The notes beneath the pieces are model-generated. The model was not told where the DNA came from and ran no database searches. It saw only the letters and a list, made by a program, of their open reading frames with translations. Positions 8,434 to 17,507 of a DNA stretch of 64,000 nt are shown here, piece by piece. Position numbers and translations under genes: made by a program. The stretch comes from Comamonadaceae bacterium (lineage in GTDB: Bacteria; Pseudomonadota; Gammaproteobacteria; Burkholderiales; Burkholderiaceae_C), in contig JAIXUC010000002.1 in the NCBI GenBank assembly GCA_027483665.1, forward strand, positions 62,001 through 126,000, written 5' to 3'. Each line of letters opens with the position of its first letter. Position 1 is the stretch's first letter.

Positions 8434-9417
8434 TTGGCTCAACCCAACCCCATCCGTGCGGGTCTGCCTCAGCCGATTTTGTGGCTGGGCCTGATTGGTT
8501 TTTCCCAAGAGCAGCAAACGCTTGTTCAGCGACTGCTTTTAGAGATGCCGTCTGGATGGCCGTGTTGGCGGCTGGCGCCCTACGCCGTAGCCGACGCTTG
8601 GTGGGTGGACGGAGCGGGTTTGCGCCTGGTGGGCGAAGGGCAGATTGAAGTCCCCGCTGCTGACACATCGGGTCAGCCGGTTTCGCTGGATCTGGGCCAA
8701 ATCGACAGGCCCATCGCTTTTGCCCATCCTTTGAAGGCGCCGGGTTTTGAGCCGCGCTACATCTTCGACGCAGCCGACGAGGCCAGCGTGCGCCATGTGC
8801 TGCAGCAATTCGAGGCTTGGTTGCGCCCTTTGCGTGCTCAGTTTGCGTTGGCTAGCGAGGTGGTGCGCCGCGAGCAATCCTTGCGCAGTGGTGTGCATCA
8901 CCTGCAGCTCAACGGCCATTTGCTGGCGATGGTCGATCTCAATCGCTGGTCGGTGGGTCTGTCGCCCAAAGCCCGCCCGGTCGACCTGTTGGAGGCCACT
9001 TGGCAGCATCGACCTGCTTTGGCGCACGACATGCCGAGCCACTTCCTGCGCATTCGCCTGTCGCACCTGTTGTGGGCCTACGCCATGCGCTCCGTGGGCG
9101 ATGTTTTGCCGCCACGCTTGCGCAGCGAGCCCATCTACTTTCGTTGTGCACCGATGGTTGCGCCATCTTGGCTTACCGAGGCCCACCATCAAATCTTGAA
9201 GCAGCTGTCCACGCGGGCCCTCACGTTCAATGCATTGCAGAAACTCAACCGTGTTCGCGCCCCCGCACTGGCGCGAGACTTGGCCTGCCTGTACTACGCT
9301 GGTGCCATCACCAGTGTCCGCGCCAACGCCGCACCTTCGGGCAGCGACCCCACCCAAGTGCGCGCGCGGGTCGTTCCGCAGACGGGTTTCGACTCGCAAT
9401 TGCCGCTGATCGCCTGA
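8434..9417 (+). CDS. conserved hypothetical protein, TTG start
   Basis: A 327-residue protein that I do not recognise. The first possible codon is the TTG at 8434, because an in-frame TAA lies at 8428-8430; the next ATG would remove about 37 residues. The N-terminal half (LGLIGFSQEQQTLVQRLL) resembles a degenerate receiver-like or alpha/beta fold. The C-terminal quarter (LKQLSTRALTFNALQKLNRV followed by LARDLACLYYAGAITSVRA) looks like a small helical or winged-helix module that ends many bacterial regulatory proteins. No membrane segment is seen. It is 100 bases from aroG and on the same strand. Regulatory function would be speculation. Confidence 0.55.
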   Translation: MAQPNPIRAGLPQPILWLGLIGFSQEQQTLVQRLLLEMPSGWPCWRLAPYAVADAWWVDGAGLRLVGEGQIEVPAADTSGQPVSLDLGQIDRPIAFAHPLKAPGFEPRYIFDAADEASVRHVLQQFEAWLRPLRAQFALASEVVRREQSLRSGVHHLQLNGHLLAMVDLNRWSVGLSPKARPVDLLEATWQHRPALAHDMPSHFLRIRLSHLLWAYAMRSVGDVLPPRLRSEPIYFRCAPMVAPSWLTEAHHQILKQLSTRALTFNALQKLNRVRAPALARDLACLYYAGAITSVRANAAPSGSDPTQVRARVVPQTGFDSQLPLIA

Positions 9418-9522
9418 CTCTGCTGTGGCCTCTTCGGGCGCAAGGCTTTGCTGCGGCGCACAATGAAGTTCGATTTGACAGTTCGTGCTGCCGCCGGCCG
9501 CCACTTTTCCGTAAAGCCCCCC

Positions 9523-10629
9523 ATGCCTTCTTTGTTTGATCCGATTCAGGTCGGCGGCTGGGCGTTGCCCAACCGCGTTGTGATGGCCCCGCTCACCCGC
9601 AACCGCGCCCCGGGCGCGATCCCGACGCCGCTGATGGCCACCTACTACCAGCAGCGCGCCAGCGCGGGCTTGCTGATCACCGAAGCGACGGCCATTTCGC
9701 ATCAGGGTCAGGGGTACGCCGATGTACCTGGGTTGTACGGCGAAGACCAACTGCAAGGTTGGCGCGGCGTTACCCGGGCAGTGCACGAGGCGGGCGGCAA
9801 GATCGTCGTGCAGCTGTGGCACGTCGGGCGAATTTCCCATCAGGAGTTGCAGCCGGGGCATGGTGCGCCAGTGGCGCCATCGGCCATTCGTGCCAAGACC
9901 AAGACGGTGCTGATGAAAGACGGCGCGCCCACGTTCGTTGACACCTCTGAGCCTAGAGCCTTGGCGCTGGCCGAGCTGCCCGGTTTGGTAGACGACTACC
10001 GCCACGCGGCCCGAGCTGCCGTCTCTGCCGGATTCGATGGTGTCGAAGTGCATGCAGCCAATGGCTACTTGATAGACCAGTTCCTGAAAAGTGGCAGCAA
10101 CCTGCGCACCGATGCCTACGGCGGCGGCGTGGCCAACCGAGCCCGTTTTCTTCTGGAGGTGGTGCAAGCGGTTGTCGATGCGGTCGGTGCCGGCAAAGTA
10201 GGTATTCGCTTATCTCCGGTGACGACTGCCAACGACGCTTTTGACGCCGATCCGCAACCTTTGTTCGAGCACGTTGTGCGTCACTTGGCTCCGATGGGGC
10301 TGGCCTATCTCCACCTCATCGAAGGCGCGACGGGTGGCCCGCGGGTTTTGGAAGATCGCCCCTTTGACTACGCTGCTTTGAAGCACGCTTACCGCGACGC
10401 TGGCGGGCAAGCGGCCTGGATGGTCAATAACGGCTATGACTTGCACTTGGCCGAGCAAGCCCTGAATGGCGCTGCCGACTTGGTGGCGTTTGGTCGCACC
10501 TACATTGCCAACCCCGATCTGGTCGCCCGTTTGCAGCAGGGCGGTCCTTTCAACGAACCCGACCGCACGACCTTCTACGGCGGCGGTGCCAAGGGCTACA
10601 CCGACTACCCTTTCCTGCCGAAAGCTTGA
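9523..10629 (+). CDS. old yellow enzyme family alkene reductase (NemA-like)
   Basis: A 368-residue FMN-dependent TIM-barrel reductase. The start LFDPIQVGGWALPNRVVMAP and the MAPLTRNRA block are typical, as is the active-site HAANGYL, where His and Asn bind the substrate carbonyl or nitro group. QLWHVGR and AFGRTYIANPDLV complete the pattern. Members reduce activated C=C bonds (N-ethylmaleimide, cyclohexenone) and some nitro compounds with NADPH; the physiological substrate is unknown. The ATG at 9523 fits the family N-terminus; an in-frame upstream ATG at 9448 would add 25 non-homologous residues. It converges on mpl, 27 bases away. Confidence 0.9.
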   Translation: MPSLFDPIQVGGWALPNRVVMAPLTRNRAPGAIPTPLMATYYQQRASAGLLITEATAISHQGQGYADVPGLYGEDQLQGWRGVTRAVHEAGGKIVVQLWHVGRISHQELQPGHGAPVAPSAIRAKTKTVLMKDGAPTFVDTSEPRALALAELPGLVDDYRHAARAAVSAGFDGVEVHAANGYLIDQFLKSGSNLRTDAYGGGVANRARFLLEVVQAVVDAVGAGKVGIRLSPVTTANDAFDADPQPLFEHVVRHLAPMGLAYLHLIEGATGGPRVLEDRPFDYAALKHAYRDAGGQAAWMVNNGYDLHLAEQALNGAADLVAFGRTYIANPDLVARLQQGGPFNEPDRTTFYGGGAKGYTDYPFLPKA

Positions 10630-10656
10630 CCTGATGCCGTGCCGAGCCCGGGTGAC

Positions 10657-12066
10657 TCAGCGCTTGGTCAAGGCCGACAGCAGCCGTTCGTGAATGCCGC
10701 CGAAACTGCCGTTGCTCATGCACAGGACATGGTCGCCCGAACGAGCGGCTTGAGTGACTTGAAGAAGCAAGTCGTCGATGGTGTCGGCTACTCGCGCGCG
10801 ATCGCCCATGGGCTGCAGCACGGCTCGGGCGTCCCAACCTAAGCCAGCGCTGTGGCAGAAGGCCAAGTCTGCCTGCGCCAGGCTTTGCGGCAAGAGAGCA
10901 GACATGGTTCCGAGCTTCATGGTGTTGCTGCGCGGCTCGAACACAGCCAAGATGCGCGCTGAGCCCACCCGCTGGCGCAGCCCTTCCAGCGTGGTTTGAA
11001 TGGCCGTGGGATGGTGCGCGAAGTCGTCATACACCGTGATTCCCTGAGCCTCACCCCGGACTTCCAGCCGGCGGCGGACATTGCGAAACTGGCCCAAGGC
11101 CTCTGCTGCCAGAGCGGGCTCCACGCCGACGTGGTGCGCCGCTGCGATGGCTGCCAAGGCATTGAGCTGGTTGTGTGCGCCCGTCAGCTCCCAATCCACC
11201 CGGGCGACGACGTGCCCTTGGTGCCGCACTTCAAACTGACGGTGGCTTCCGCCGACCTGCCAGGGCGCAGTCCCGCCAAGCGCGCCAGAGTCGGCATGTG
11301 CAAAGCCATGCTGCGCGCTCCAGCAACCCTGAGCCAGCACACGTTGCAGTGCGGGCTCTTGCGCATTCCAAATGACGGCACCGTCCCCCGGTACGGTGCG
11401 CAGCAGGTGGTGAAACTGCCGTTCTATGTCGGCCAGGGAACCGAAGATGTCGGCGTGGTCGAACTCCAGGTTGTTGAGCAGCGCAGTGCGTGGCCGGTAG
11501 TGCACAAACTTGCTGCGCTTATCGAAAAAGGCGGTGTCGTACTCATCGGCCTCGATCACAAAAAGGCCTCGCGCTTGGCCCGATGCCTTCTGCCCCAGCC
11601 TGGCCGACACACCAAAGTTCAGTGGGACACCGCCCACCAAGAAGCCTGGGCTCAAGCCGGCGTGCTCCAGCACCCAAGCCAGCATCGATGTCGTCGTGGT
11701 TTTGCCGTGGGTGCCAGCCACTGCCAGCACGTGGCGCCCAGCCAGCAAGTGCTCTGCCAGCCACTGCGGTCCGCTGTTGTAGGGCAGGCCAGCATCCAGA
11801 ATGGCCTCCATCAACGGGAACTTGGGGCTACCGTCCGGCAATCGCGTTCTGCCCACCACATTACCCACCACGAAAACATCGGGTCGAAGGGCTAGCTGAT
11901 CCACGCCAAAGCCTTCGATGAGCTCGATGCCCAGTGCTTCTAGTTGCTCACTCATGGGGGGGTAGACGCCCTGGTCGCAGCCAGTGACTCGGTGGCCCGC
12001 TTCTCGGGCCAGGGCTGCTACGCCACCCATGAAGGTGCCGCAGATACCCAGGATGTGAATGTGCAT
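10657..12066 (-). CDS. mpl: UDP-N-acetylmuramate:L-alanyl-gamma-D-glutamyl-meso-diaminopimelate ligase
   Basis: A 469-residue Mur-ligase family enzyme that reattaches recycled murein tripeptide to UDP-MurNAc, bypassing MurC, MurD and MurE. The N-terminus HIHILGICGTFMGGVAALAR and the ATP loop AGTHGKTTTTSMLAW are diagnostic; VYDDFAHHPTAIQTTLEGLR is typical of Mpl. The ATG at 12066 is preferred to a TTG two codons upstream. Peptidoglycan recycling also needs the 1,6-anhydro-MurNAc amidase AmpD, encoded at about 23 kb. It is divergent from the hypothetical gene at 12112, with only 45 bases between the two starts. Confidence 0.95.
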   Translation of the reverse strand: MHIHILGICGTFMGGVAALAREAGHRVTGCDQGVYPPMSEQLEALGIELIEGFGVDQLALRPDVFVVGNVVGRTRLPDGSPKFPLMEAILDAGLPYNSGPQWLAEHLLAGRHVLAVAGTHGKTTTTSMLAWVLEHAGLSPGFLVGGVPLNFGVSARLGQKASGQARGLFVIEADEYDTAFFDKRSKFVHYRPRTALLNNLEFDHADIFGSLADIERQFHHLLRTVPGDGAVIWNAQEPALQRVLAQGCWSAQHGFAHADSGALGGTAPWQVGGSHRQFEVRHQGHVVARVDWELTGAHNQLNALAAIAAAHHVGVEPALAAEALGQFRNVRRRLEVRGEAQGITVYDDFAHHPTAIQTTLEGLRQRVGSARILAVFEPRSNTMKLGTMSALLPQSLAQADLAFCHSAGLGWDARAVLQPMGDRARVADTIDDLLLQVTQAARSGDHVLCMSNGSFGGIHERLLSALTKR

Positions 12067-12111
12067 GCTCAAATTTTAGGCGGGGCTGTTTGGCTGGGCA
12101 CAATCGGCGGT

Positions 12112-12717
12112 ATGGACGACACCCAGAGCCGCATCCGTGAAGAAATTGCCCACACTGCGGCACGTTTCGTGGTCGAAGAAGGCTTGGAATATGGCCCCGC
12201 TAAAAAGCAAGCCGTGCGCCAGCTCGGCCTGGGCGCTCGGGCCCCGCTGCCCGACAACGAAGAGCTCGAAGATTCGGTGCGGGAGTACATCGAACTGTTT
12301 TGCGCAGACACACAACCGGCCGAACTGCACGCTTTGCGCGAACTGGCGCTGTTGTGGATGGAGCGTCTGCAACAGTTTCGCCCGCACGTGGCAGGGGCCG
12401 TATGGCACGGGACAGCAACTCGGCAGTCAGACGTCCATTTGCAGCTTTTCTGTGACGATCCAAAGTCCGCGGAGCTGACACTCATCGACCACCAGGTGAG
12501 CTACGACGTGTCGGAGGTTCGCGGCTTCAAGGGACAAGCGGTCCCAGCGCTCACTCTCGGCATGCGTTGTGAGCCGCTGCAGACCATGGTCGGGCTGCAT
12601 TTGGTCATCTACGACGCCGACGATTTACGTGGCGCGCTGGTGTCCGATCGCAAAGGCCGCCCCCCTCGTGGTGACATCCATGCTTTGCGACGCTTGTTGT
12701 CGGCGGACGCTCGATGA
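12112..12717 (+). CDS. conserved hypothetical protein
   Basis: A 201-residue soluble protein of unknown function. The N-terminal part (IREEIAHTAARFVVEEGLEYGPAKKQAVRQLG, shown in pieces) looks helical. The middle block GAVWHGTATRQSDVHLQLFC followed by an acidic strand is reminiscent of the fold of minimal nucleotidyltransferases, but the GSxxxGxxxxxSDID motif is degenerate, so I would not name it as one. The start ATG at 12112 follows a CACAAT hexamer at 12099-12104. It is divergent from mpl and 71 bases ahead of the thioredoxin-like gene. Confidence 0.55.
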   Translation: MDDTQSRIREEIAHTAARFVVEEGLEYGPAKKQAVRQLGLGARAPLPDNEELEDSVREYIELFCADTQPAELHALRELALLWMERLQQFRPHVAGAVWHGTATRQSDVHLQLFCDDPKSAELTLIDHQVSYDVSEVRGFKGQAVPALTLGMRCEPLQTMVGLHLVIYDADDLRGALVSDRKGRPPRGDIHALRRLLSADAR

Positions 12718-12788
12718 TCTTTCGGTTGGCAGAGGCTGAGCGCTCATTTCGATTTCCTGTTCTATTTCCTGTTCTTTAAGTCAGATCC

Positions 12789-13415
12789 ATGTCAGAACCC
12801 AACACAACCGATCAGGTCACGCGTGCAGACAACGAAAAGCCATCGGTCGCATCGCCCGTTGGCCCAGCGGCCAGTCGGCGACAAGCTTTGCTGGTGGGTG
12901 GCGTGGCGGTTGTAGCAGCGGCTGCTGGCCTGACGTGGTCTGTGCTGCAGCGCCCATCCGTTCAGCTGTCTCCAACCAAGGCCCCGGGCGATGCAGCTGC
13001 GTTAGCGTCGCTTTGGAGCATGAGCTTTGAGGGGCCTTCAGGCGAAACAGTGGCCATGTCTGACTTCAAAAGCGGCCCTTTGGTGCTGAATTTTTGGGCC
13101 ACGTGGTGTCCGCCTTGCGTCGAAGAGATGCCCCTGCTCGATCGGTTTCATGTCGATAACAAAGCCAAAGGCTGGCAAGTTCTAGGCTTGGCCATCGATC
13201 AGCCCAGTTCCGTGCGGCAGTTCCTCGCCCGCGTTCCCGTACAGTTCCCCATTGGTTTGGCCGGCCTTCAAGGCACTGCCTTGGGAAAGTCTTTGGGCAA
13301 CCTCACCGGCGGTCTGCCGTTTACAGTGGTGTTCGATCGTGACGCGCAGATTGCCCAACGTAAGATGGGCGCAGTCAGTCCCGATGACTTAAGAGCTTGG
13401 GTCTCTATTAGCTGA
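12789..13415 (+). CDS. TlpA/ResA-like thioredoxin-fold protein, membrane anchored
   Basis: A 208-residue protein with an N-terminal hydrophobic anchor (about residues 35-53) and a periplasmic thioredoxin-like domain. The redox motif is WCPPC in NFWATWCPPCVEEMPLL, followed by a cis-proline region GGLPFTVVFDRD. Such proteins reduce periplasmic disulphides, for example during cytochrome c maturation. The segment just before the anchor reads SRRQALL, a twin-arginine pattern that is unusual for this family and may direct Tat export. The neighbouring genes give no clear partner. Confidence 0.85.
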   Translation: MSEPNTTDQVTRADNEKPSVASPVGPAASRRQALLVGGVAVVAAAAGLTWSVLQRPSVQLSPTKAPGDAAALASLWSMSFEGPSGETVAMSDFKSGPLVLNFWATWCPPCVEEMPLLDRFHVDNKAKGWQVLGLAIDQPSSVRQFLARVPVQFPIGLAGLQGTALGKSLGNLTGGLPFTVVFDRDAQIAQRKMGAVSPDDLRAWVSIS

Positions 13416-13459
13416 CCGTCCTCACGTTGACCATCGCCTCGACGCAGCCCCGCCGACAG

Positions 13460-13475
13460 TGTGACTTTTGTCACA
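13460..13475. promoter_or_regulatory. CRP-type palindrome upstream of accB
   Basis: TGTGACTTTTGTCACA is a perfect dyad with six-base arms and matches the E. coli CRP core TGTGA-N6-TCACA at every fixed position. It lies 44 bases after the tlpA-like stop and 141 bases before accB. A stable hairpin is conceivable, but no T-tract follows on either strand, which argues against a terminator. Binding by a CRP/Vfr-like protein is inference. Confidence 0.5.
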
Positions 13476-13615
13476 AGTAGCGACCCACCCACCTTTCGCC
13501 TTGGAAGCTGGGCGATACCTTAAAAGACAGCAAATAAATCGCGTAGCTGTCAATAGCCGGTGGTTAAAAACATTTCGGGTACATTCCCGGCCTTGTCATT
13601 TGCTGCGGAGCGTGC

Positions 13616-14065
13616 ATGGACCTGCGAAAGCTGAAGACGCTAATTGATTTGGTGTCGGAGTCGAATGTGTCGGAACTGGAGATCACCGAAGCCGAAGGCA
13701 AGGTGCGTATCGTGAAAGGTCCGGTGGGTGGCGTCCCGGTGGCGGTCGTCCCGGTCGCCACCGCCGCAGTGCCCGTCGCGGCCCCCGCCCTGGCTGCCGA
13801 ACCGGCGGCGGCTGTCGCAGCCGAGCCCGCAGGGCACACCGTCAAGTCGCCGATGGTGGGTACTTTCTACCGGTCTGCCAGCCCGGGTGCGAAGGCTTTT
13901 GTAGAAATCGGAAGCACGGTGAAGCAAGGCGAGACCATTTGCATCATCGAGGCCATGAAGATCCTCAACGAGATCGAGGCTGACAAAAGCGGTACGGTGC
14001 GCCAGATCCTGTGCGAGAACGGGCAGGCAGTGGAGTACGGCCAGCCCTTGCTCGTCATTGAGTGA
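13616..14065 (+). CDS. accB: biotin carboxyl carrier protein of acetyl-CoA carboxylase
   Basis: A 149-residue BCCP. The N-terminal helical segment is followed by a Val/Ala/Pro-rich flexible linker (about residues 36-72) and the biotinyl domain. The biotin-accepting lysine is Lys115 in the EAMKILNEI motif, and the thumb block [18 protein letters not shown] is present. It carries CO2 from biotin carboxylase to the carboxyltransferase in malonyl-CoA synthesis. A GGAG site lies eight bases before the ATG. It is the first gene of an accB-accC-prmA operon. Confidence 0.97.
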   Translation: MDLRKLKTLIDLVSESNVSELEITEAEGKVRIVKGPVGGVPVAVVPVATAAVPVAAPALAAEPAAAVAAEPAGHTVKSPMVGTFYRSASPGAKAFVEIGSTVKQGETICIIEAMKILNEIEADKSGTVRQILCENGQAVEYGQPLLVIE

Positions 14066-14088
14066 CGTCCGCCTGAGGACGCCCACCC

Positions 14089-15438
14089 ATGTTCAAAAAG
14101 ATCCTGGTCGCCAACCGTGGCGAAATCGCTCTGCGCATTCAGCGGGCCTGCCGTGAGCTGGGCGTCAGGGCCGTCATGGTTTATTCGGAAGCTGACCGCG
14201 AAGCCAAGTACGTGAAGCTTGCCGAGGAGGCGGTGTGCATTGGCCCCGCGCCATCGCCACAGAGTTACCTCAACATGCCGGCCATCATTTCTGCCGCCGA
14301 GGTGACCGATGCAGAAGCCATCCACCCTGGCTACGGCTTCCTCTCGGAGAACGCAGACTTTGCCGAGCGCGTGGAGAAGAGCGGCTTTCAATTCATTGGC
14401 CCGACGCCTGAAGCCATTCGGATCATGGGCGACAAAGTGTCTGCCAAACAGGCCATGATCAAAGCGGGCGTGCCTTGTGTGCCAGGCTCTGAAGGCGAGT
14501 TGCCGGACGATGCTGTGCAGATCAAGCGCATCGCCAAGACGGTGGGCTACCCGGTCATCATCAAGGCGGCTGGCGGCGGCGGCGGGCGCGGCATGCGGGT
14601 TGTCCACACCGAAGCTGCCTTGGTCAACGCGGTGCAAATGACCAAGGCAGAAGCGGGTGCAGCATTCAACAACCCGGCCGTCTACATGGAGAAATTCCTC
14701 CAGAATCCGCGTCACGTCGAGATTCAGATCTTGGCCGACAAATACCGCAATGCGGTCTATTTGGGCGAGCGCGACTGTTCGATGCAGCGGCGCCACCAGA
14801 AAGTCATTGAAGAGTCGCCGGCACCAGGCATTCCGCGCCGCCTGATCGATCGCATCGGTGAGCGGTGCGTAGCCGCGTGCAAGAAGATTGGTTACCGGGG
14901 GGCTGGCACCTTTGAGTTCTTGTACGAAGACGGAGAGTTCTATTTCATCGAAATGAACACCCGCGTCCAAGTGGAGCACCCAGTGACCGAACTGACCACG
15001 GGCGTGGACATCGTCAAGACGCAGATCATGGTGGCTGCGGGGGAAAAGCTGCCCTTCACCCAGCGGCAAATCGTGATGCGGGGCCACGCCATTGAGTGCC
15101 GCGTGAACGCAGAAGACCCCTACAAATTCACGCCTTCGCCAGGCCGCATCACCATGTGGCACGCTCCAGGCGGGCCGGGCGTGCGCGTTGACTCCCACAT
15201 CTACACCAACTATTTCGTGCCACCGAACTACGACTCCATGGTGGGCAAGATCATCGTCCACGGTGACACCCGCGATCAGGCCATGGCACGCATGAGAACC
15301 GCATTGGCCGAGACGGTGGTGGAGGGGATTCAAACCAACATCCCGCTGCACCGCGAGTTGATGGCTGATGCACGCTTTATGGAAGGCGGCACCAATATCC
15401 ACTACTTGGAAGAGTGGCTCGGACGGCACAAGCGCTGA
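14089..15438 (+). CDS. accC: biotin carboxylase subunit of acetyl-CoA carboxylase
   Basis: A 449-residue ATP-grasp biotin carboxylase, the usual length for AccC. It opens with [20 protein letters not shown] and contains the glycine-rich ATP loop [14 protein letters not shown], the [13 protein letters not shown] block, [14 protein letters not shown] and the catalytic [16 protein letters not shown]. It carboxylates the biotin on AccB using bicarbonate and ATP. It sits 23 bases after accB and only two bases before prmA. A very long minus-strand frame opposite it is a shadow. Confidence 0.98.
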   Translation: MFKKILVANRGEIALRIQRACRELGVRAVMVYSEADREAKYVKLAEEAVCIGPAPSPQSYLNMPAIISAAEVTDAEAIHPGYGFLSENADFAERVEKSGFQFIGPTPEAIRIMGDKVSAKQAMIKAGVPCVPGSEGELPDDAVQIKRIAKTVGYPVIIKAAGGGGGRGMRVVHTEAALVNAVQMTKAEAGAAFNNPAVYMEKFLQNPRHVEIQILADKYRNAVYLGERDCSMQRRHQKVIEESPAPGIPRRLIDRIGERCVAACKKIGYRGAGTFEFLYEDGEFYFIEMNTRVQVEHPVTELTTGVDIVKTQIMVAAGEKLPFTQRQIVMRGHAIECRVNAEDPYKFTPSPGRITMWHAPGGPGVRVDSHIYTNYFVPPNYDSMVGKIIVHGDTRDQAMARMRTALAETVVEGIQTNIPLHRELMADARFMEGGTNIHYLEEWLGRHKR

Positions 15439-15440
15439 GC

Positions 15441-16331
15441 ATGGAGGACCTGTTCGAGTTGGCCGTCTTGGTGCCAGAAGCTCAGGTCGATGCCGTGGGC
15501 GACGCCCTCGACGCCCTTGACGCCTTGAGTGTGGGAGTCGAAGACGCGGATGCCCACACCGACGCTGAGCGGGCGCTCTTCGGTGAGCCGGGCATGCCAG
15601 CCCCCGCCTTGGCTTGGGACCGCTCACGCCTGACCGCTCTTTTTGCCAATGAAAGCGCTGCCAAAGAGGCTTTGCGGTTGCTACAGGCGCAGCCCTTCTT
15701 CGAGCCCTGTTCGCTGATCGCGATACGGGCGGTACCCGCCCAAGACTGGGTTCGTTTGACGCAGTCTCAGTTTGACCCCGTCGAGATCACACCCACTTTC
15801 TGGATCGTGCCGAGTTGGCATGAGGCACCGCCTTCGGCTCAAACCGTGATTCGCCTAGACCCCGGTCTGGCTTTTGGTACCGGCACACACCCCACCACCC
15901 GGATGTGTCTGCGTTGGCTGGCTGCCCGTCCATTGGAGTCGGTGCTGGACTACGGCTGCGGTTCGGGCATTTTGGCGATTGGTGCAGCCAAGTTCGGTGC
16001 CAGCCGCATTGACGCTGTCGATATCGATCCGGCTGCTGTCGAGTCAACCCGGTTCAATGCGCATGCCAACGGGGTCGATCTGCGGATGGGCCTGCCTGAC
16101 TTGGCTCAGGGGGCCTACCAGACCGTCATGGCCAACATCCTTGCCTCTCCCCTGAAGGTGCTGGCTCCGTTGTTGAGCGCACACGTGGCGGTGCGGGGTC
16201 ATCTGGTGCTGGCTGGCATTTTGGAGCGCCAAGTCGCGGAGCTCCAAGAAGCTTATGCACCCTATTTGGCCTTGCAGGTGTCCGATAGCCTGGACGGCTG
16301 GGTGCTGATGACGGCGCAGCGGCCGCTCTAA
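15441..16331 (+). CDS. prmA: ribosomal protein L11 methyltransferase
   Basis: A 296-residue class I SAM-dependent methyltransferase that trimethylates ribosomal protein L11. The N-terminal L11-binding domain (about residues 1-120) is followed by DPGLAFGTGTHPTTRMCLRW, the SAM motif DYGCGSGILAIGAAKFGA and the NILASPL motif IV. I chose the ATG at 15441, two bases after the accC stop; an upstream in-frame start would run into accC. The accBC-prmA order is common in proteobacteria. Confidence 0.95.
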   Translation: MEDLFELAVLVPEAQVDAVGDALDALDALSVGVEDADAHTDAERALFGEPGMPAPALAWDRSRLTALFANESAAKEALRLLQAQPFFEPCSLIAIRAVPAQDWVRLTQSQFDPVEITPTFWIVPSWHEAPPSAQTVIRLDPGLAFGTGTHPTTRMCLRWLAARPLESVLDYGCGSGILAIGAAKFGASRIDAVDIDPAAVESTRFNAHANGVDLRMGLPDLAQGAYQTVMANILASPLKVLAPLLSAHVAVRGHLVLAGILERQVAELQEAYAPYLALQVSDSLDGWVLMTAQRPL

Positions 16332-16372
16332 GTTATTCTTTTGGCAGCCTTTGAGTGCGCCGCGTTGCCCCG

Positions 16373-17443
16373 ATGAACCTGATCACCCGCTGCCCCGCTT
16401 GTTCGACCATGTTCCGCGTGGTCGCAGACCAACTGCGTCTGTCCGAAGGATGGGTTCGGTGCGGACATTGCTCAGAGGTGTTCGACGCGCAGGCTAACCT
16501 GCAAGACCCGCAGGCAGTTGTGGCTGCCGTCGCTCCCGTAACGTCGGTGAGTTCTTCAGAGGCGGGCGCGGTTTCGCCGCCGCCAGTGGCACGCAGCCGC
16601 CGCTGGCGAGGACCAGCAACCCAGCCCTCTGCGGGTGCTGCGCCCTCAATGGCGTCGCACGAGCGTGCAACGTTGCCAGAGGCTGACCAGGACGCGGCCT
16701 TTGTAGATACCCCCGTGACACAACCCGGTGCTCTAGGCGATGCGACGGACGAGGCGGCTTTGCCCACCGAGAACACTGAGCTCGTTGAAAGTTACCCTGC
16801 TATCCAACTTGCTGATGACAAGCCGGCCGAACTTGAGATGGCACATGCCGAGCAGAGCCACATCGCGTCACAACCGCAAGAGCTCCCCGCGCTCCCCGCG
16901 CAAGCCACCATTGCAGACCCTGCGCCCTCTTTTCTGCAGTTGGCGCGACAGCACAGGCGCGCGCAAAGTCCCTTTAGCCGAATGGTTTGGGGGTTTGTTT
17001 CGCTGGTCTTGTTGGCGGCTTTTTTACTGCAAGTGCTGGTGAGTGAACGTCATCGCCTGGCTGCGGCGCAGCCGCAGGCGTTGGCTTTGCTCACACCGAT
17101 GTGTGAAGCCTTGAACTGTGTCATTGGCCCACCGCGTGACATCGCATCGATCCGCATCGATAGCTCTACCTTCAATAAGATTCGCGGTGATTTTTACCGC
17201 TTGGCTTTCACAGTCAACAGTGGTGCCGAGCTGCCGCTGGAACTACCCCACATGGAGCTCACGCTTACCGACGAGCAGGATCGCGTGTTGGCTCGGCGTG
17301 TTCTGAGCTCTTCTGACCTGCCAGGCTCGCCAGCCGTCATGGCACCACGCGGGCAGTGGAGCGGGCAATGGTCTGTGAGTGTTGTGTCTGGTGAACTCGA
17401 TGGCCGTGTGGCTGGCTACCGGCTGCTCGCCTTCTACCCTTGA
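16373..17443 (+). CDS. zinc-ribbon (MJ0042-type) DUF3426 membrane protein
   Basis: A 356-residue protein with an N-terminal zinc ribbon: TRCPACSTMFRVV and VRCGHCSEVFDAQ give Cys7, Cys10, Cys30 and Cys33. A long low-complexity Ala/Ser/Pro region follows, then one transmembrane helix at about residues 204-223 and a C-terminal domain ending in GRVAGYRLLAFYP, which matches DUF3426. The ribbon is predicted to be cytoplasmic and the C-terminal domain periplasmic. Function is unknown. A GTG at 16355 is in frame, but the ATG at 16373 gives the typical N-terminus. It is 41 bases after prmA and ends at a bidirectional terminator. Confidence 0.85.
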   Translation: MNLITRCPACSTMFRVVADQLRLSEGWVRCGHCSEVFDAQANLQDPQAVVAAVAPVTSVSSSEAGAVSPPPVARSRRWRGPATQPSAGAAPSMASHERATLPEADQDAAFVDTPVTQPGALGDATDEAALPTENTELVESYPAIQLADDKPAELEMAHAEQSHIASQPQELPALPAQATIADPAPSFLQLARQHRRAQSPFSRMVWGFVSLVLLAAFLLQVLVSERHRLAAAQPQALALLTPMCEALNCVIGPPRDIASIRIDSSTFNKIRGDFYRLAFTVNSGAELPLELPHMELTLTDEQDRVLARRVLSSSDLPGSPAVMAPRGQWSGQWSVSVVSGELDGRVAGYRLLAFYP

Positions 17444-17460
17444 GTGGTGACGCCATAAAA

Positions 17461-17487
17461 AAACCCGGCACGTGAGTGCCGGGTTTT
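17461..17487. terminator. bidirectional intrinsic terminator
   Basis: The arms CCCGGCAC (17464-17471) and GTGCCGGG (17476-17483) close a GTGA loop. A-runs lie on the left (seven, 17457-17463) and four Ts on the right, so it works as a Rho-independent terminator from either side. It separates the plus-strand DUF3426 gene from the convergent minus-strand H1-like gene. Confidence 0.9.
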
Positions 17488-17507
17488 AGTCAAACGCTGA
17501 TCTGAGA

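Noticed and set aside
13867-15627. Minus-strand open frame of 586 codons opposite accC, plus similar long antisense frames at 8539-10167, 18096-19394 and 61539-62963
   Set aside because: They mirror strongly coding genes on the other strand, show no domain motifs and arise from high-GC codon bias.
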